A DNA stretch of 64,000 nucleotides from contig AP026549.1 in the NCBI GenBank assembly GCA_026075535.2, positions 4,216,001 to 4,280,000 on the forward strand, written 5' to 3'. Of this stretch, positions 31,037 to 42,553 are shown piece by piece (the first letter of the stretch is position 1; each line of letters begins with the position of its first letter). The notes beneath the pieces were generated by a model. The model ran no database searches, was not told the DNA's origin, and saw nothing but the letters and a program-made list of their open reading frames with translations. The stretch is from Tricholoma matsutake. Taxonomy: Eukaryota; Basidiomycota; Agaricomycetes; Agaricales; Tricholomataceae. A program made the position numbers and the translations under genes.

Positions 31037-31606
31037 AACACTTAACAAAGCAAATGAGACTGATGTCGTCATAGTGAGGGGAAAGCTGACACAGCAGCCT
31101 GAGCACTGAGCACGTATGACGAGGAGCTGGGAGCTCGTGAGGTGTTATGCAAAGCATGTAACCTCGAGAAAGGGCCACGGAGGTGGCATGGTAACGGGCT
31201 ATGTGGTCAGGATCCCTCACGATGATTAGCTTTGAGTGAACAAATAGTTTAAACCCAATCAATTACGCAGCCATCTTTGCGGATATTTGGCTTTCCTTTC
31301 TGCTTGCGAGACTGCGATGAGTGACGAAGAGCTCTGGACGGTGTTGTTTCTGAGAATGCGAGAGATGACGACGACGATGAGAATCATACTAGCTTGGATC
31401 CATCGTATTGCTGAGGAATTTCACTATTACCTAGACCATTTTTACAGTCCTCTCTTCTTCCTCAGTCAATCTTCTTCGCCTTGGCTTGTAATGCTTTGAT
31501 GACGGATATAGATTGTATATGACATGATAAGCGGATGACGCAAAAACGCACATGTTTGATGTAGGAGGTACGTAAAAATACACACAACCGAGTCTCGAAA
31601 TTATAC
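31037..31606. other. Intergenic, boundary between repeat DNA and host genes
   Basis: No supported gene; the 70-codon frame at 31287-31499 has no recognisable content. Includes the 3' flank of the hexokinase gene. Confidence 0.45.
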
Positions 31607-33911
31607 TTATACATCTGGATACAGGTCTGCATCTCTTCTTATCTTCGTCATAGCTGGAAGAATCAAACAGCTTTAGTAAGAAATGATCCCGATAGAAATG
31701 GCGTGCTACTGACCTGCAATGATCGCACTCCCCACACCACTCCCGTCCTCTGCATGATACGTCACGATGTTCCTAAAAACAATCAGTCAGAAAAGACAGA
31801 GAAGGAAGAAAGGATACCCACCGTCCCTTCTCCCCAAATATATCCACCAAACCCTCATGTATCCTATCCGCAAACTCCGGATATTTCTATATAAAATAAG
31901 CGAGCAATAAGCAAAAGTGGACATGAACATCAGAACAAGGACTCGCATTATACAACGATCCATCGGCACCAACGGCGCAACCCTCATCCAAATACCCCAT
32001 CTTACTCACGATCGCCGCAATTCCACACGCACTTAACCTTGCAGCGCGCCTTCCAATTAACTTTGCCAACGCGCGGAAGAATTGGCGCTCTGCGAGTGTC
32101 GTCTCCACTGCGAAGAAGTGGGAGAATATGCCGATGATCATGAGCAGCTCGTCCGTCGGATCGCTGGGGGAGGAAAACAGAAGTAGCATAATCAGAATTA
32201 GGGAGGGAGGAACTAATACCAACCTCTCCATCAGGGACAGGAATGCAGTGTCGAAGACGTAGGGGTTTTCGAGCTTGTATGTATTTTGCCCGAGGAAGAG
32301 AACACCATCGTCGATCAGCTCGCAGATGACAAGGCGTAAGATTTCTCCTAGATATCGCCCAGAGATGAGTTTCTTACAATTATTATTTAACATCAATCGG
32401 CTATATGAAAGTATCACGATTTAAATACCTCGAATGCCTGTTCCTGGGGTTTGTTCGATGTTTCGTCTACAATGATATCATATTTCGTCCTTGGGAGATG
32501 CTCGTGTTCGAAGGAATCGAATGCGCCCTACAACTCATTCAGAATACGTCTGATAAAGCTGATGAGGGGATGCACCAACCCATTCACAGTTGATAGCCAT
32601 ATCGGCACCGTCACATCCTAAATTCTTGATTTTCGGGATATCGTCGACATGCTCCATATACGCCGCATTGCACCCAGTCCCAAAGATGCATGCGATCTTT
32701 GTTTTAGGGTTCACGTAGTGCGAGGCAATCAGTGTCCCCGTAGTGTCATTGATCAGGGCAGTTAATTCCACTGGTACATTCTGTTCCACTTGTTCACAAC
32801 TCTATGCGGGTGCAAAAAAACAAGACGAACGTATTTTTTGAGGGATTGGCGGAACATTTCGGCCACGTCCCGTCCTTCTGTGTTTTTTGCGCCGAAACCT
32901 TTGGTCCATCGGATAAGTACGCCGTGGTTGATCTTATCCTGTCTGAAGAAGAGATTGGTGCATATAAACCATCCTATTCCAGGGGACACTTACGAGCATG
33001 GGTACGAGAACTATCGGCAAAGATCAATGAATGACCAGAGATGGATGCCAAGCCATACCGTGAAGCCCAATGGCAGCACATCCCCCGGTTTCAGCTCATC
33101 GGCGAGATTGGTGTTAATGAACGTCTTCAGGGATTCGGCACAAAAATCGAACAACTTCTGACCCTCGTCTTGCTTCTGCTCTTCCGTCAGCCGGTACTTG
33201 GACTGCGTAATTTCGAATTTGCCGTCGCCCTGGACGTTAACAAGGCAGACCCGGAGATTTGTACCGCCTGCATAGTACGTGCAGCGATAAATTGGGATGG
33301 AAGTGAGAAGGATGGTGTGGAGAGCAGACGTACTAAATCGACGCACCGAGATCGACAGCGAGGAAGTCGCCTTGTTCCTTACCGGTGGGGAACCCAAAGA
33401 CATACGTGGGGATCATGGGCTAAAAGAGAGAGGGAAGTTGTGTTAGCGTAGATGCCCGTGATCTGACACGCCCACAGTTGCGACAGACTTGGAAAATTGG
33501 AAATCGAGGACCAGGATTCACGGGATACCTAATATAACCGAAAACGCAAGAGGGCCGACACATACCACGACCTGGTCTGGCTGTTGCAAGCCCAACTCAA
33601 GGGTCTCCTTGAATGCCTCAACAATCATGCGCATCCTCTGCGGGGTGAGAGTAAACCTACACACGAGATAATATGAGATAAATCGAAGACGGTCGCACGA
33701 TCTGCTCGACTCACAAGCTCTCATACTTCCTCAAATGGTCGGCCATTGTCCTGGGGGGAAACGATCAGTGTACATGCACGATCGGAAGCTCTGAGACATA
33801 CTTCTTGGTTGCGTGGGGTAGATCTTCTTCATCGTGGGTTCTAGTGTGGAAAGCAAGGGTCTGACCAGTGGGCAGAGTGACGCTGCCACTGCCGCGGCGT
33901 GAAAGGACCAT
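31607..33911 (-). CDS. HXK: Hexokinase
   Basis: Phosphorylates glucose and other hexoses with ATP in the cytosol, the first step of glycolysis. ATG at 33911 (MVLSRRGSGSVTLPTGQ); stop at 31609-31607 (KIRRDADLYPDV). Eleven or so exons. Exons in order encode MADHLRKYESL, FTLTPQRMRMIVEAFKETLE, PMIPTYVFGFPTGKEQGD with LAVDLG, GTNLRVCLVNVQGDGKFEIT (phosphate-binding), LPLGFTFSYPCS, IRWTKGFGAKNTEGRDV, VELTALINDTTGTLIASHY (catalytic Asp), IFGTGCNAAYMEHV, NCEWGAFDSFEHEHLPRT, SGRYLGEILRLVICEL, ARLSACGIAAIVSKMGY, VGADGSLYN and EDGSGVGSAIIAAMTKIRR. All introns splice in frame; one near 31960-31890 seems to have a GC donor (GCGAGT). No damage is visible, in contrast to neighbouring repeats. The exact split between hexokinase and glucokinase activity cannot be read from sequence. 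Confidence 0.96.
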
Positions 33912-34074
33912 GTTGTTGAAGGAGATGGTAGTATGTAAGAAACAAGTTTCGTGGTAGAGTCACAGTCTGAGTTTACCTCTGGGACTTTATGTGAACCCTT
34001 TGGAGCAACAAGTCAATGAAATCGCGCCTCGTGAGAAATTTGCTTGGAGGTTCCAGCCATCATCTTAGAAGGCC

Positions 34075-34714
34075 ATGATTGGCCTTAAAAGTACTCTCAA
34101 TGCTCGTGTTTTTACTGCTGTTGGAACTATAACTGACTGTTTTGCAGTGCATAGACAACTCTGGTGCACTCATTGTGGAATGCGTTAACATTTTAAAAAA
34201 TAAAGTCAACAATGGTTGGGGAACCGTCGGTGACGAAATTGTCTGCGTTGTCAAACGAGCACGCCCCATTTCCGCAACCGCACAGGCATCTGTAACTGCT
34301 ATCAAGGTGCGACGTGGCGACGTCCGTCGTGCAGTCATCGTACGGTCCAGAAAACCTGTACGACGACCGGATGGGCGTATGATTCGGTTCGATGATAATG
34401 CCGCAGTGCTGCTTAATAACAAGAGAGAGATGTTGGGGACACGTATTGGTGGGATTGTTAGTGCGGATTTGAGGATGAAAGGCTGGGGTAAGATCGTTAG
34501 CTTGGCACCCAAGGTCCGTTTAGATTTTGCGCTTGTGCCAGGGTGGGTTCTGATGGTTATAACAGGCTATATGACATCGCGATACAGCTTGAGCTTGAGG
34601 GGCGATATACGTACGTATAGATGTGAGTATACCATGCTGGTCAAAGTTTCACGCCATTGGCAGATTGCCGTGGAGAATCCCTTTAGGCTAGGTACATGTA
34701 AGTACGGAAAATAA
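34075..34714 (+). CDS. Mitochondrial ribosomal protein uL14m
   Basis: Component of the mitochondrial large ribosomal subunit. Start MIGLKSTLN at 34075, a short intron ending GCAG at 34146, then [77 protein letters not shown] and [10 protein letters not shown], the full uL14 fold of about 135 residues. The donor of intron 1 is not certain (GTTTTT after AATGCTCGT fits). The 3' end is also unsure: the frame reads on to 34714, but family members end near SLAPKV. A last intron from 34515 to 34686 would give a short tail and a stop at 34699-34701. Head-to-head with hexokinase, sharing an upstream region of about 160 bp. Confidence 0.9.
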
Positions 34715-34900
34715 TCGGAATACCGTTCGGTTTAAGTAACAAGTTCAGTCATATGGACGCCCACCCGTCGTCCTTTATAAAAACTTTTGCTTCGGCTTGG
34801 AATCGTCTATGGCTGTTTATATTTCGAAACTGAGTCATTCCGGTTTGAAACGGTTAAAATACCGGCGGCATTCTCCTAACCTAGATTCACACTCTACAGT

Positions 34901-37900
34901 ATGACAAAAGCAGACACCTCGACCTCGAAAAAGGTGTCGACCAGTACGGCTCGTGGTAGGGGTAGCTATGCCACTCAGGCATGTAGTGTCTGCCGTGGAA
35001 AGTAAGCGATCTAATACCGCTGCTGTTGACAGCGCTAATTCCTATTCTCGTATATTAAAGAAAGACCAAATGTGACGGTACCAAACCAATTTGCGGGCCT
35101 TGCTCTGCATCAGGTCGTCGTGATGAGGTGCGATGATAGCGGTTAATCACTTGTTCTTATCTGCTTATTCGCACATTCTTATCTTTAGTGCTCATGGGGA
35201 AAGGACAGCGGTCGGAAACCTCGTACCGAGGCACATTTTGAGGCAATGCGGAAACGTGCGGATGCTCTAGAGGAATATGTCAACCTTTTGGAATCCGTGC
35301 TAGAGAAATGTCGGCGAGAGCATGGTGGCGTCTCAACTGATAATGGTCAATCGTATCTCCAGTTCAGGCCACGTAATGCAGAGGGAATTATTCTGCCGGA
35401 CGATCCTGATATGGACTATGATTATTTAGACGACCACAACGGAGACGACAGTGGGTTCTCGCAGGAACTGTGTCTCCCTACACGTCAACTCAAGGTTTGT
35501 CCATTCTTGTGTTTGTGTGCTCTTTGGTTCATGTTACTCTTAGCTTGGCGAGGAGGGAGGACTTTTCTTGCACGGCAACACAGCAGTGTTCCGCTTCGCA
35601 CCTGAAATTCCTATATCTCTCCCATCATCACACTCGCGTTTCCCTGCTGGAAACTCCCAAGCCCGCTACGTCCTCCTTGTCGAGGGCGCTGACGAAACTT
35701 ACTACGACCCCGATCTCGACTGGTCACGCTACCTACCCAGCGCTGTCCCTCTCAGCCGAAGCGAGCATGACAGGTATGCATTCACATCGTTTCATTCCAT
35801 TTACCCCTAACCCCTCATTCCTATAGGATTCTTGACCTCCTATTCAAATTCCTCACCTCATGGTGCCTGCGTATTGTTCCCGACCTCTTTTTGCGCGACA
35901 TGTTCCGCACCATTTCCGTGCCTCGCTCGCAGACTTCTAAAACGACGCACTATTCCCCGATGCTACATAATGCACTGATTGCCGTAGGTACTGCCTTCTC
36001 AGACGACCCACGCATTCGCGACCATAAGGCACGCCAGTGTTTTGCATCAACGGCGAAGAGTTGTATCGAGGCCGAGTGTCAAGAGCCGAATATTAGCGTG
36101 ATGCATGCACTGTCGTTTTTGGGGAGCTATCATTCGTCATTGGGGGAGCAGACTTTGGGCTATTTGTATTTTGGTAGGTTTTGTGTTGTCCGTTGGATGT
36201 GGGAAGATATTGATGTCGATGGGGTTTGGCAGGGATGAGTGCCCGTATCGGACAAGCTTGTGAGAGCTTGCTCTTTTTACACTCCTGTCTGCCCTACTCA
36301 GTCATTGTCAGTGGGCCTCAGCATCGATTGCTCTGCTTGGGTGAAATCGGGCGTCATCAGCGAGCATGACATGTTCGACCGCAATTGGGCTCATTGGACA
36401 ACATTTACTCAGGTATGCTGTCCCCTGTTCCGCATTAGGCATTCTGACACATCATCCGCAGGACGTCTGCTGGTCCCTTTACGTAGGGCGGGACTACTGT
36501 GTCCCAGAACCTAAGCAAATTCCTATACCATCCGTGGATACTGCCTTCGACCAAATACCCTGGCACCACCCGCCATCAAATATTCGTCCACAGCCAAACT
36601 TCCTCTCCACGACCTTCGCTGCGTCGTGCGAGCTTCTTTTGATTGCTAGGCGGATAATGGATGTAGTGTAAGTACTGTACTTCTTGACCCACTGTAAGAC
36701 TCCTTCTCAAGTGCATGCTTCTAGGAACGGTCTGAACAGCGCTAGCATCCGCCACGAAGTCAACGATCAGCTCATCAGCAGTATCGAGTACACTTCCGTC
36801 GTATATGCTCATAATCACTAGACTGACGCGTCCCCAGTCTTCAATTAAATACCTGGAAGAGCCATCTTTCCCCAGATTTGGACATCACCCTCAAATCGCG
36901 TTCCACAGCCACGCCACATCGACTGATGATGCATTGCACGTACTGGTGGTTCTTCATTCTCCTCCACCGGCCGTTCTACCACCGTAGGCCGCGCCCGCTC
37001 CATAGTTCGGATCGAGAGATCGATCACGTCAAGGTAATATTGCCCTATCTCCCTCAGGCTACCATTGATCATCTAGTGATATAGCTATGCAAACGTGCTG
37101 CAGAGAACATAGTTGAACTTTTGGGGACGTGGCGCACCCTCTACACCCTCCGCTACTCTCCCATCACCCTCGTGCAAACAGCCTTCTCGGCAGGTACAAT
37201 CTACCTCCTTGTTGCAGTACAAGCCGCAACTGGCCTGCGCGTTGCCCAAGAATCACTTAAACATTCCCTCTCACAGGCACAGTTATGTGTGCAGTATCTC
37301 CTCGAGATTGGGCAGTCATGGCATTGCGCGAACAACATCGCCGAGATCCTTCGTAACCTCTTGCAGGAGCAGCTGAAGCCGTTGTTGGACCGCCGGTCCA
37401 TCCCACAGGCTGGGCAGCTTGTCTTCACGCCTGCTGCCACGCCCGCGACAGGGAGTAGCACCATGACGTTTTCACAGAGGTCTCAGCAGCGACGGCGGCA
37501 TTCACAACCGTCTTCGCGGAAGGCAAGCCGGTCCAGGTCTACAGATTCTGTGCATACTGGTACTTCGATACCATCACAGCAGCAAGTTCATTCTCCGCAG
37601 ATTCCCTCGCCACAGACGCTGCACCAGGCTCTACCCTCTAGTTCTAGCTCGACCCCGGGTCCTCTCACGTTTGACGACCCATGGTCTGGGAGTTTTGAGT
37701 ATATTCCCAGCCCCGGCACTCCGCTTTCCGGGCCGTTATCTACCCCATCCTCGAGCGACAGACAGCAGATGCACTTCACATTCGGACAGCACCCGGATGG
37801 AAGTGGCATGGATATCTCATCCGGTTATCTCGCGATGCTCGGTGGCGAGCCGCTGTCGAATGCGCCGTTCCTACCAACTTTCAGCAAAATAGATTATAAC

Positions 37901-38050
37901 ATCAATCACGATGAAAATACTCCTGGGTTTGGTAATTCCTCCTTAGACGTGCATGTGTCTAATAATGGACCTGATGTAGAGCCCCCAGTGGGCATACCGG
38001 ATTCGGAGTTGGCAGTTCTGGAGCAGTTTTGGAACCAGTACTTCAGATGA
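34901..38050 (+). CDS. Zn(2)Cys(6) transcription factor with fungal-type MHR domain
   Basis: Nuclear DNA-binding regulator. ATG at 34901. The zinc cluster CX2CX6CX6CX2CX8C is C28-C31-C38-C45-C48-C57 and is assembled from three exons (ends 35001, 35061-35127, from 35189). A short coiled-coil linker follows (RKRADALEEYVNLLESVLEK). The fungal_trans (MHR) region includes DDPRIRDHKARQCFASTAK, VMHALSFLGSYHSSLGEQ, LGLSIDCSAWVKSGVIS, VCWSLYVGRDYCVPEP and LMMHCTYWWFFILLHRPF. The C-terminus is Ser/Pro/Gln-rich, as in activation domains, and ends in AVLEQFWNQYFR. About ten exons, all splicing in frame. It resembles NirA-type regulators; its targets cannot be read from the sequence. Confidence 0.9.
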
Positions 38051-38329
38051 GTGAGTTTGCTGGGTACGCCGTGGTGCCGGCGATCTAGCAGCGCTGGATT
38101 CATTAGTTCCGTCGTGCGGTGCTTACCCATTATTTGTGGATGTGGTACATAAAGGGCAGGAAAATGTAATATATATACATTGGATAATATACTTCTCTTG
38201 AGAATCTTGAACGCGTCGCGTAGGGTCACGTCAAGTTACGAGATCACATGTCCGTTCCAGAAAGTCACATATGTTGACGCACACGACGAAGGTATTGCTT
38301 TACAGTCTTTACTCATTTTGTAACATAAA

Positions 38330-38908
38330 ATGGCTGGCCGATCCCTCGATTCAAACTATAACGCTCATGTTACAGGTCAAAACAGTCTCAACATGGAATC
38401 CGGTTCTGGTCCTCATGGGAGCGAGAGGCACTCACTGGCAAATGGATCAGCTGCTGATTTGGAAGACGGCGAAATTACGGAGGAGAGGTCTTTTGGTCGA
38501 TCGACTGCTAATACTCCCACACCGCGGACGGTGCTCTCTGTTGACGTTGATCAGTCACTGCATGAGCCAAAACCCCGACCCAGTACTAGTGTGGGTGATG
38601 GTAGCAATGCTCCAGAGGCCACTGTGCCCGGGCCTGAACGCGAACCCTCACGGACGACTCCAGATCTGGCTGTCCCTCGACCAAGTGTGTACCCATATTT
38701 TTGTGCGTACATGCGATATGACTTTTCTAACTGGGGGCTAGTGTCAGACGAGGAACTGGACCTTGCAAAGTCCATTGTCCTCGATCTACTAGGATGGGGC
38801 GTCGCGCCGGAGTACCTAATTGAGTGCGGAGTGTCGTCGCAGGCCATATATAAGATTTTTACAGACCTGCACCTTCGTTTGCCTACTAATCTTTCGTATT
38901 TCGGGTGA
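38330..38908 (+). CDS. Conserved basidiomycete protein of unknown function
   Basis: A single-exon frame of 192 codons starting MAGRSLDSNY. The first 115 residues are disordered and acidic (AADLEDGEITEE). The last 75 form a compact helical domain (FCAYMRYDFSNWGLVSDEEL, DLLGWGVAPEYLIECGVS, IFTDLHLRLPTNL). I recall the C-terminal pattern from other Agaricomycetes, but it has no named function. It lies 280 bp after the zinc-cluster factor in the same direction. Confidence 0.7.
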   Translation: MAGRSLDSNYNAHVTGQNSLNMESGSGPHGSERHSLANGSAADLEDGEITEERSFGRSTANTPTPRTVLSVDVDQSLHEPKPRPSTSVGDGSNAPEATVPGPEREPSRTTPDLAVPRPSVYPYFCAYMRYDFSNWGLVSDEELDLAKSIVLDLLGWGVAPEYLIECGVSSQAIYKIFTDLHLRLPTNLSYFG

Positions 38909-39319
38909 GAGGGTTTATATCTAGAAGTTGCAGGGTTTTTGAGGTCCGTTCTGTATTTCTTTGGGCTTGAATGTGTTATTATAGTTCAGGCTAATGATTG
39001 CCTGATGCACTGATGAATTTAAAACTTCAGAAGCTGCGAATTTGTCAGGTTCAATGGTTCTTCTTAGTTCTAGACCTAGCCAGCTATTACTGCTTATTGT
39101 ACTATACTTATTGTAGATAGCATGCCAAAGTATTGTGTTTTGTCAATTGAAGACAAATATAGACGGTGGCACTATCTTAGACAAGTCAAGCCGTCCCTGA
39201 AGCTGCGACTTTCTTCCTCCACCAGCCTCTCTCCTTTGATCGTCCTGAACACAGATACCTACAATAAGCACCCAAGAACACGTCTAAATTTGCACCAGTC
39301 GCGTATCTCTTAACTGGCA
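38909..39319. other. Intergenic, no gene
   Basis: AT-rich spacer between two plus-strand genes. The 63-codon frame at 39122 has no support. Confidence 0.5.
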
Positions 39320-42071
39320 ATGCGTTTCCGAACCCTCGAAATCCGCTGGCACGATAGCAAGCCCATATCGACTTGCGATTTTCAGCCCGTTTCTTTCAAG
39401 AAAGCGCGCCCGAGCGCAGGACAGGAGAAGAATTTTGCCAGTCATTCGTATAAATTGGCCACAGGAGGGGAGGATAACCATGTTCGGGTACGTACAAAGG
39501 TTTTCGGTTCAACAATTCATGACAGCTAGCTTTACACACCAGGTATGGATGGTACATCCTAACATCAGACCTTCGACTATCATTGACCCCGAGAGTGAAC
39601 CTATGACTAACAGTCCAAGATCGCCACGGGTTGAGTACCTTGCAACTTTGAGTAGGCACTCGGCTGCTGTGAATGTTGTGAGGTTCTCTCCGAGTGGTGC
39701 GTGTCAACTCTTATACAATTGTTTTGGTTTCTAATTTGGCGTTATAGGGGAGTTAATTGCGTCTGCAGGAGATGGTATGAAGTGTAACGTTCAATGCATG
39801 TGGGCCCTTTTTAACGACGTGATTACTACAGATGGTATGATTATTATATGGGCGCCTTCAATCAACCCGCAGGCGAGTACATATGGCAGCGATCTAAGCC
39901 AAGAAGACCTTCAACATGAAAAGGAGTACTGGAAACCACGAACAACCTTTCGGTTGGTGCTCGACTTCCACTATGTTCACCTCGTTCTGACTTACTCTGA
40001 GTAGATGCACCACGATGCAAGTATATGATTTGGCCTGGAGTCCTACCGGCGAGTACATCATCGCTGGCAGCACGGACAACACCGCTAGAGTCTTTCACAC
40101 TGCGGATGGTACCTTCCTTTCATTTCGTTTGAAGTTTTATCTCAACATTGAGCAACAGGAAAATGTGTACACGAAATTGCTGAACATACGCATTACGTCC
40201 AAGGCGTAGCATGGGACCCTCTCAATGAGTATATCGCAACCCAAAGTAGCGACCGCTCTATGCATATCTATCGTATCTCCACTAAGCAAGGCACCTTCGA
40301 GGCCCACGCTGTCGGAAAGAACACTCGCATGCCTCATCGGCACAGCCGCACCCCAAGTGCTCAAGGCCACAGCAGTAGCCGTCCCCGAATGTTCCGCAGC
40401 CAGTCGATAGCCAGTGACGCCGAGTCTATCGCCAGCGACTACCCAAAAGAAAAGGATGAGACGCCGGGGTCGACGCACGGCAAGGACATGGCCCCCTTGA
40501 CGCCCGCTACATCAGTGGCCAGCTCCTCATCGGCGATGTTCCCTCCTCCACCCATCGACAATCCATCGTCTCGACGTTCATCATTCAGTGGCTCGAATGC
40601 ACCCAGCTCCCCATCTACGTTCGCTCGGTACGGCCGTTCCCCGTCACCCATGCCCCCACTTCCTGCGATCCGCAGCCTACCTTCCCCGGCAGCTGCGTGG
40701 GCAACAGTGAAGCTGTATGGAGACGAGAGTTTCACGAACTTTTTCCGGCGTCTCTCGTTCAGCCCCGACGGCGGGCTACTCTTGACTCCTGCGGGGCAGT
40801 TCGAGGATCCGTCTGTCATTCCGGGATCGTCTAATGGCAAAGAGGACAACGGAACGCCGATAAGAGGGAGGAAGGGGCGTGCTTCCATAAATAATATCGC
40901 AGAAGTTATGTCACCAGCGCCGGCGTCCTCTTCCTCGTCGGTGTATATCTATTCCCGTGCAAACTTTGCGAGACCACCTATCGCTCAACTGCCGGGGCAT
41001 AAGAAGGCCAGTGTGGCTGTCAAGTTCTCTCCAGTGTTATACGAGCTGCGGCCAACAGTAGAGGGTGATGCTCCACTCCTTCCTTCTTCGCAAGATCCAA
41101 AAATGGACGTTCTGGAAAAAGGCGTAGAAGGAATGGTGGATGTGGATGTGGTGGGCCCTATGGTCGGAGGCCGAGGAGTAGGCTCGCTAGTCACCCCTCA
41201 ACGTACCCCATTGCAACCATTCTCGCAGTCAACACCATCGATTGCTGCGCCATCACCTGTACCCGCGTCTTCGACGTCATGGATCAACAGCAGTATGGCC
41301 TCGCCTGCGACATCACCGATGGATTTGCGCCCGCCGACCCCATCCGCATCGAAGCCTCCTACACCCAACCAGGGCTTGCAGACCCCAGCCCGGAATGCTG
41401 TATTTGCTCTCCCGTATAGGATGTTATTTGCGGTGGTTACGATGGACACGGTGGCAATCTATGATACGCAGCAGACTGCGCCCGTGTGCTTGCTTACGAA
41501 TCTGCATTATGATGAGTTCACGGATACAACTTGGTAAGCTCGTTCTTTCATTTTCTATCACAACGCTCTTTTGATATTCCGCCATCCTACAAGGTCGCCC
41601 GACGGACAATGCCTGATCCTATCAGCTCGCGATGGCTACTGCACTCTCATCATCTTCGATGAGATTCTGCCCGCATATCACACGCAACAACATACGCTGC
41701 AGCTGCAGTCCATCGCCCACCACCACTCCTTGCCCATCTGGGACTCCAGCTCCACATCGACAGTCCCACATCACAATGCGTCTAACACAGGTACACCAGC
41801 CGTTACGCCTACCACGACAAACGTCAATCTTCCTTTTATAAGTACGCCTGTTGTGCCGAAAAAGCGGGGCGGCGAGCCGCCGTTGACTCCGGCTGCAAGT
41901 GTGGATGGAGGCGAGCAGTCGTACTTCTCCTCATCGTCGGCGGCTGCTACTCATCTGGCGAGCCAGCCTGGAGGTGGATACGAGAAGGAAGATGAAAGAG
42001 ATAATATTCAGGAACCTCCGAAGAAGAAGCGACGCGTGGCTTTAACGAAAGTGGGAGATTTGGGATCGTAG
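39320..42071 (+). CDS. CAC2: Chromatin assembly factor 1 subunit B (WD40 repeat)
   Basis: Middle subunit of CAF-1, the histone chaperone that deposits H3-H4 on newly copied DNA. Starts MRFRTLEIRWHDSKPISTCD, the family's characteristic N-terminus. WD repeats: HSYKLATGGEDNHVRVW, ATLSRHSAAVNVVRFSPSG with ASAGDDGMIIIW, VYDLAWSPTGEYIIAGSTDN, YVQGVAWDPLNEYIATQSSD with MHIYRI, FFRRLSFSPDGGLLLTPAG, LFAVVTMDTVAIYDTQQ and SPDGQCLILSARDGYCTLIIF. Ser/Pro-rich loops lie between them. The C-terminus is basic (EPPKKKRRVALTK), a likely nuclear localisation signal. At least six short introns; the long exon is 40260-41535. No defects seen. Confidence 0.94.
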
Positions 42072-42414
42072 TCTTCTGACTCTCTTTCCTATATCCTGAT
42101 GTCTTTTCTGGCAAGTGTTTCTCATGACAGCTCTCTGTGACTTGATCATGATCTTGGTTATCTCTGAAAGGCATTTTGTTGCGATATTTTTTGTTCCATT
42201 TTGTTTCCTTGTTTTATGGCTGCGTACGTTATGAATTCATTAATAAACAAAAGGGCATATACCTGCTAGCCTGCTTCTTCTCCTGTATAGTTAGGTGGTA
42301 ACGGTTGGTCTGACCACCCATTGTAAATACATAAGTATATATACTAGTACAGAATCAAATAAAATAGGATGTTAACCAGCCTGAGAGTGGATAGGTTTTT
42401 GCAGTCCAATTCTA

Positions 42415-42470
42415 TCTGGTTCCGGTCTTTTTTTCGGTCCTATGGACTGGACCCTCCAACAAAGTATATG
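42415..42470 (-). repeat. Remnant end of a hAT miniature element
   Basis: The complement reads GGAGGGTCCAGTCCATAGG followed by an A-run and GACCGG, matching the left end of the element at 16421-17259. No opposite end is visible nearby. It lies in the space between CAC2 and the MFS gene. Confidence 0.6.
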
Positions 42471-42553
42471 TCATACACTGCACGAACGACAACTTCAACA
42501 GAAGAGTCGCAATGGTCGCTTGACTATACTATCAATGTCGCCTCATCCAAACC

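Noticed and set aside
32789..33451. Plus-strand frames of 70-136 codons over the hexokinase gene
   Set aside because: Antisense to well-conserved hexokinase exons.
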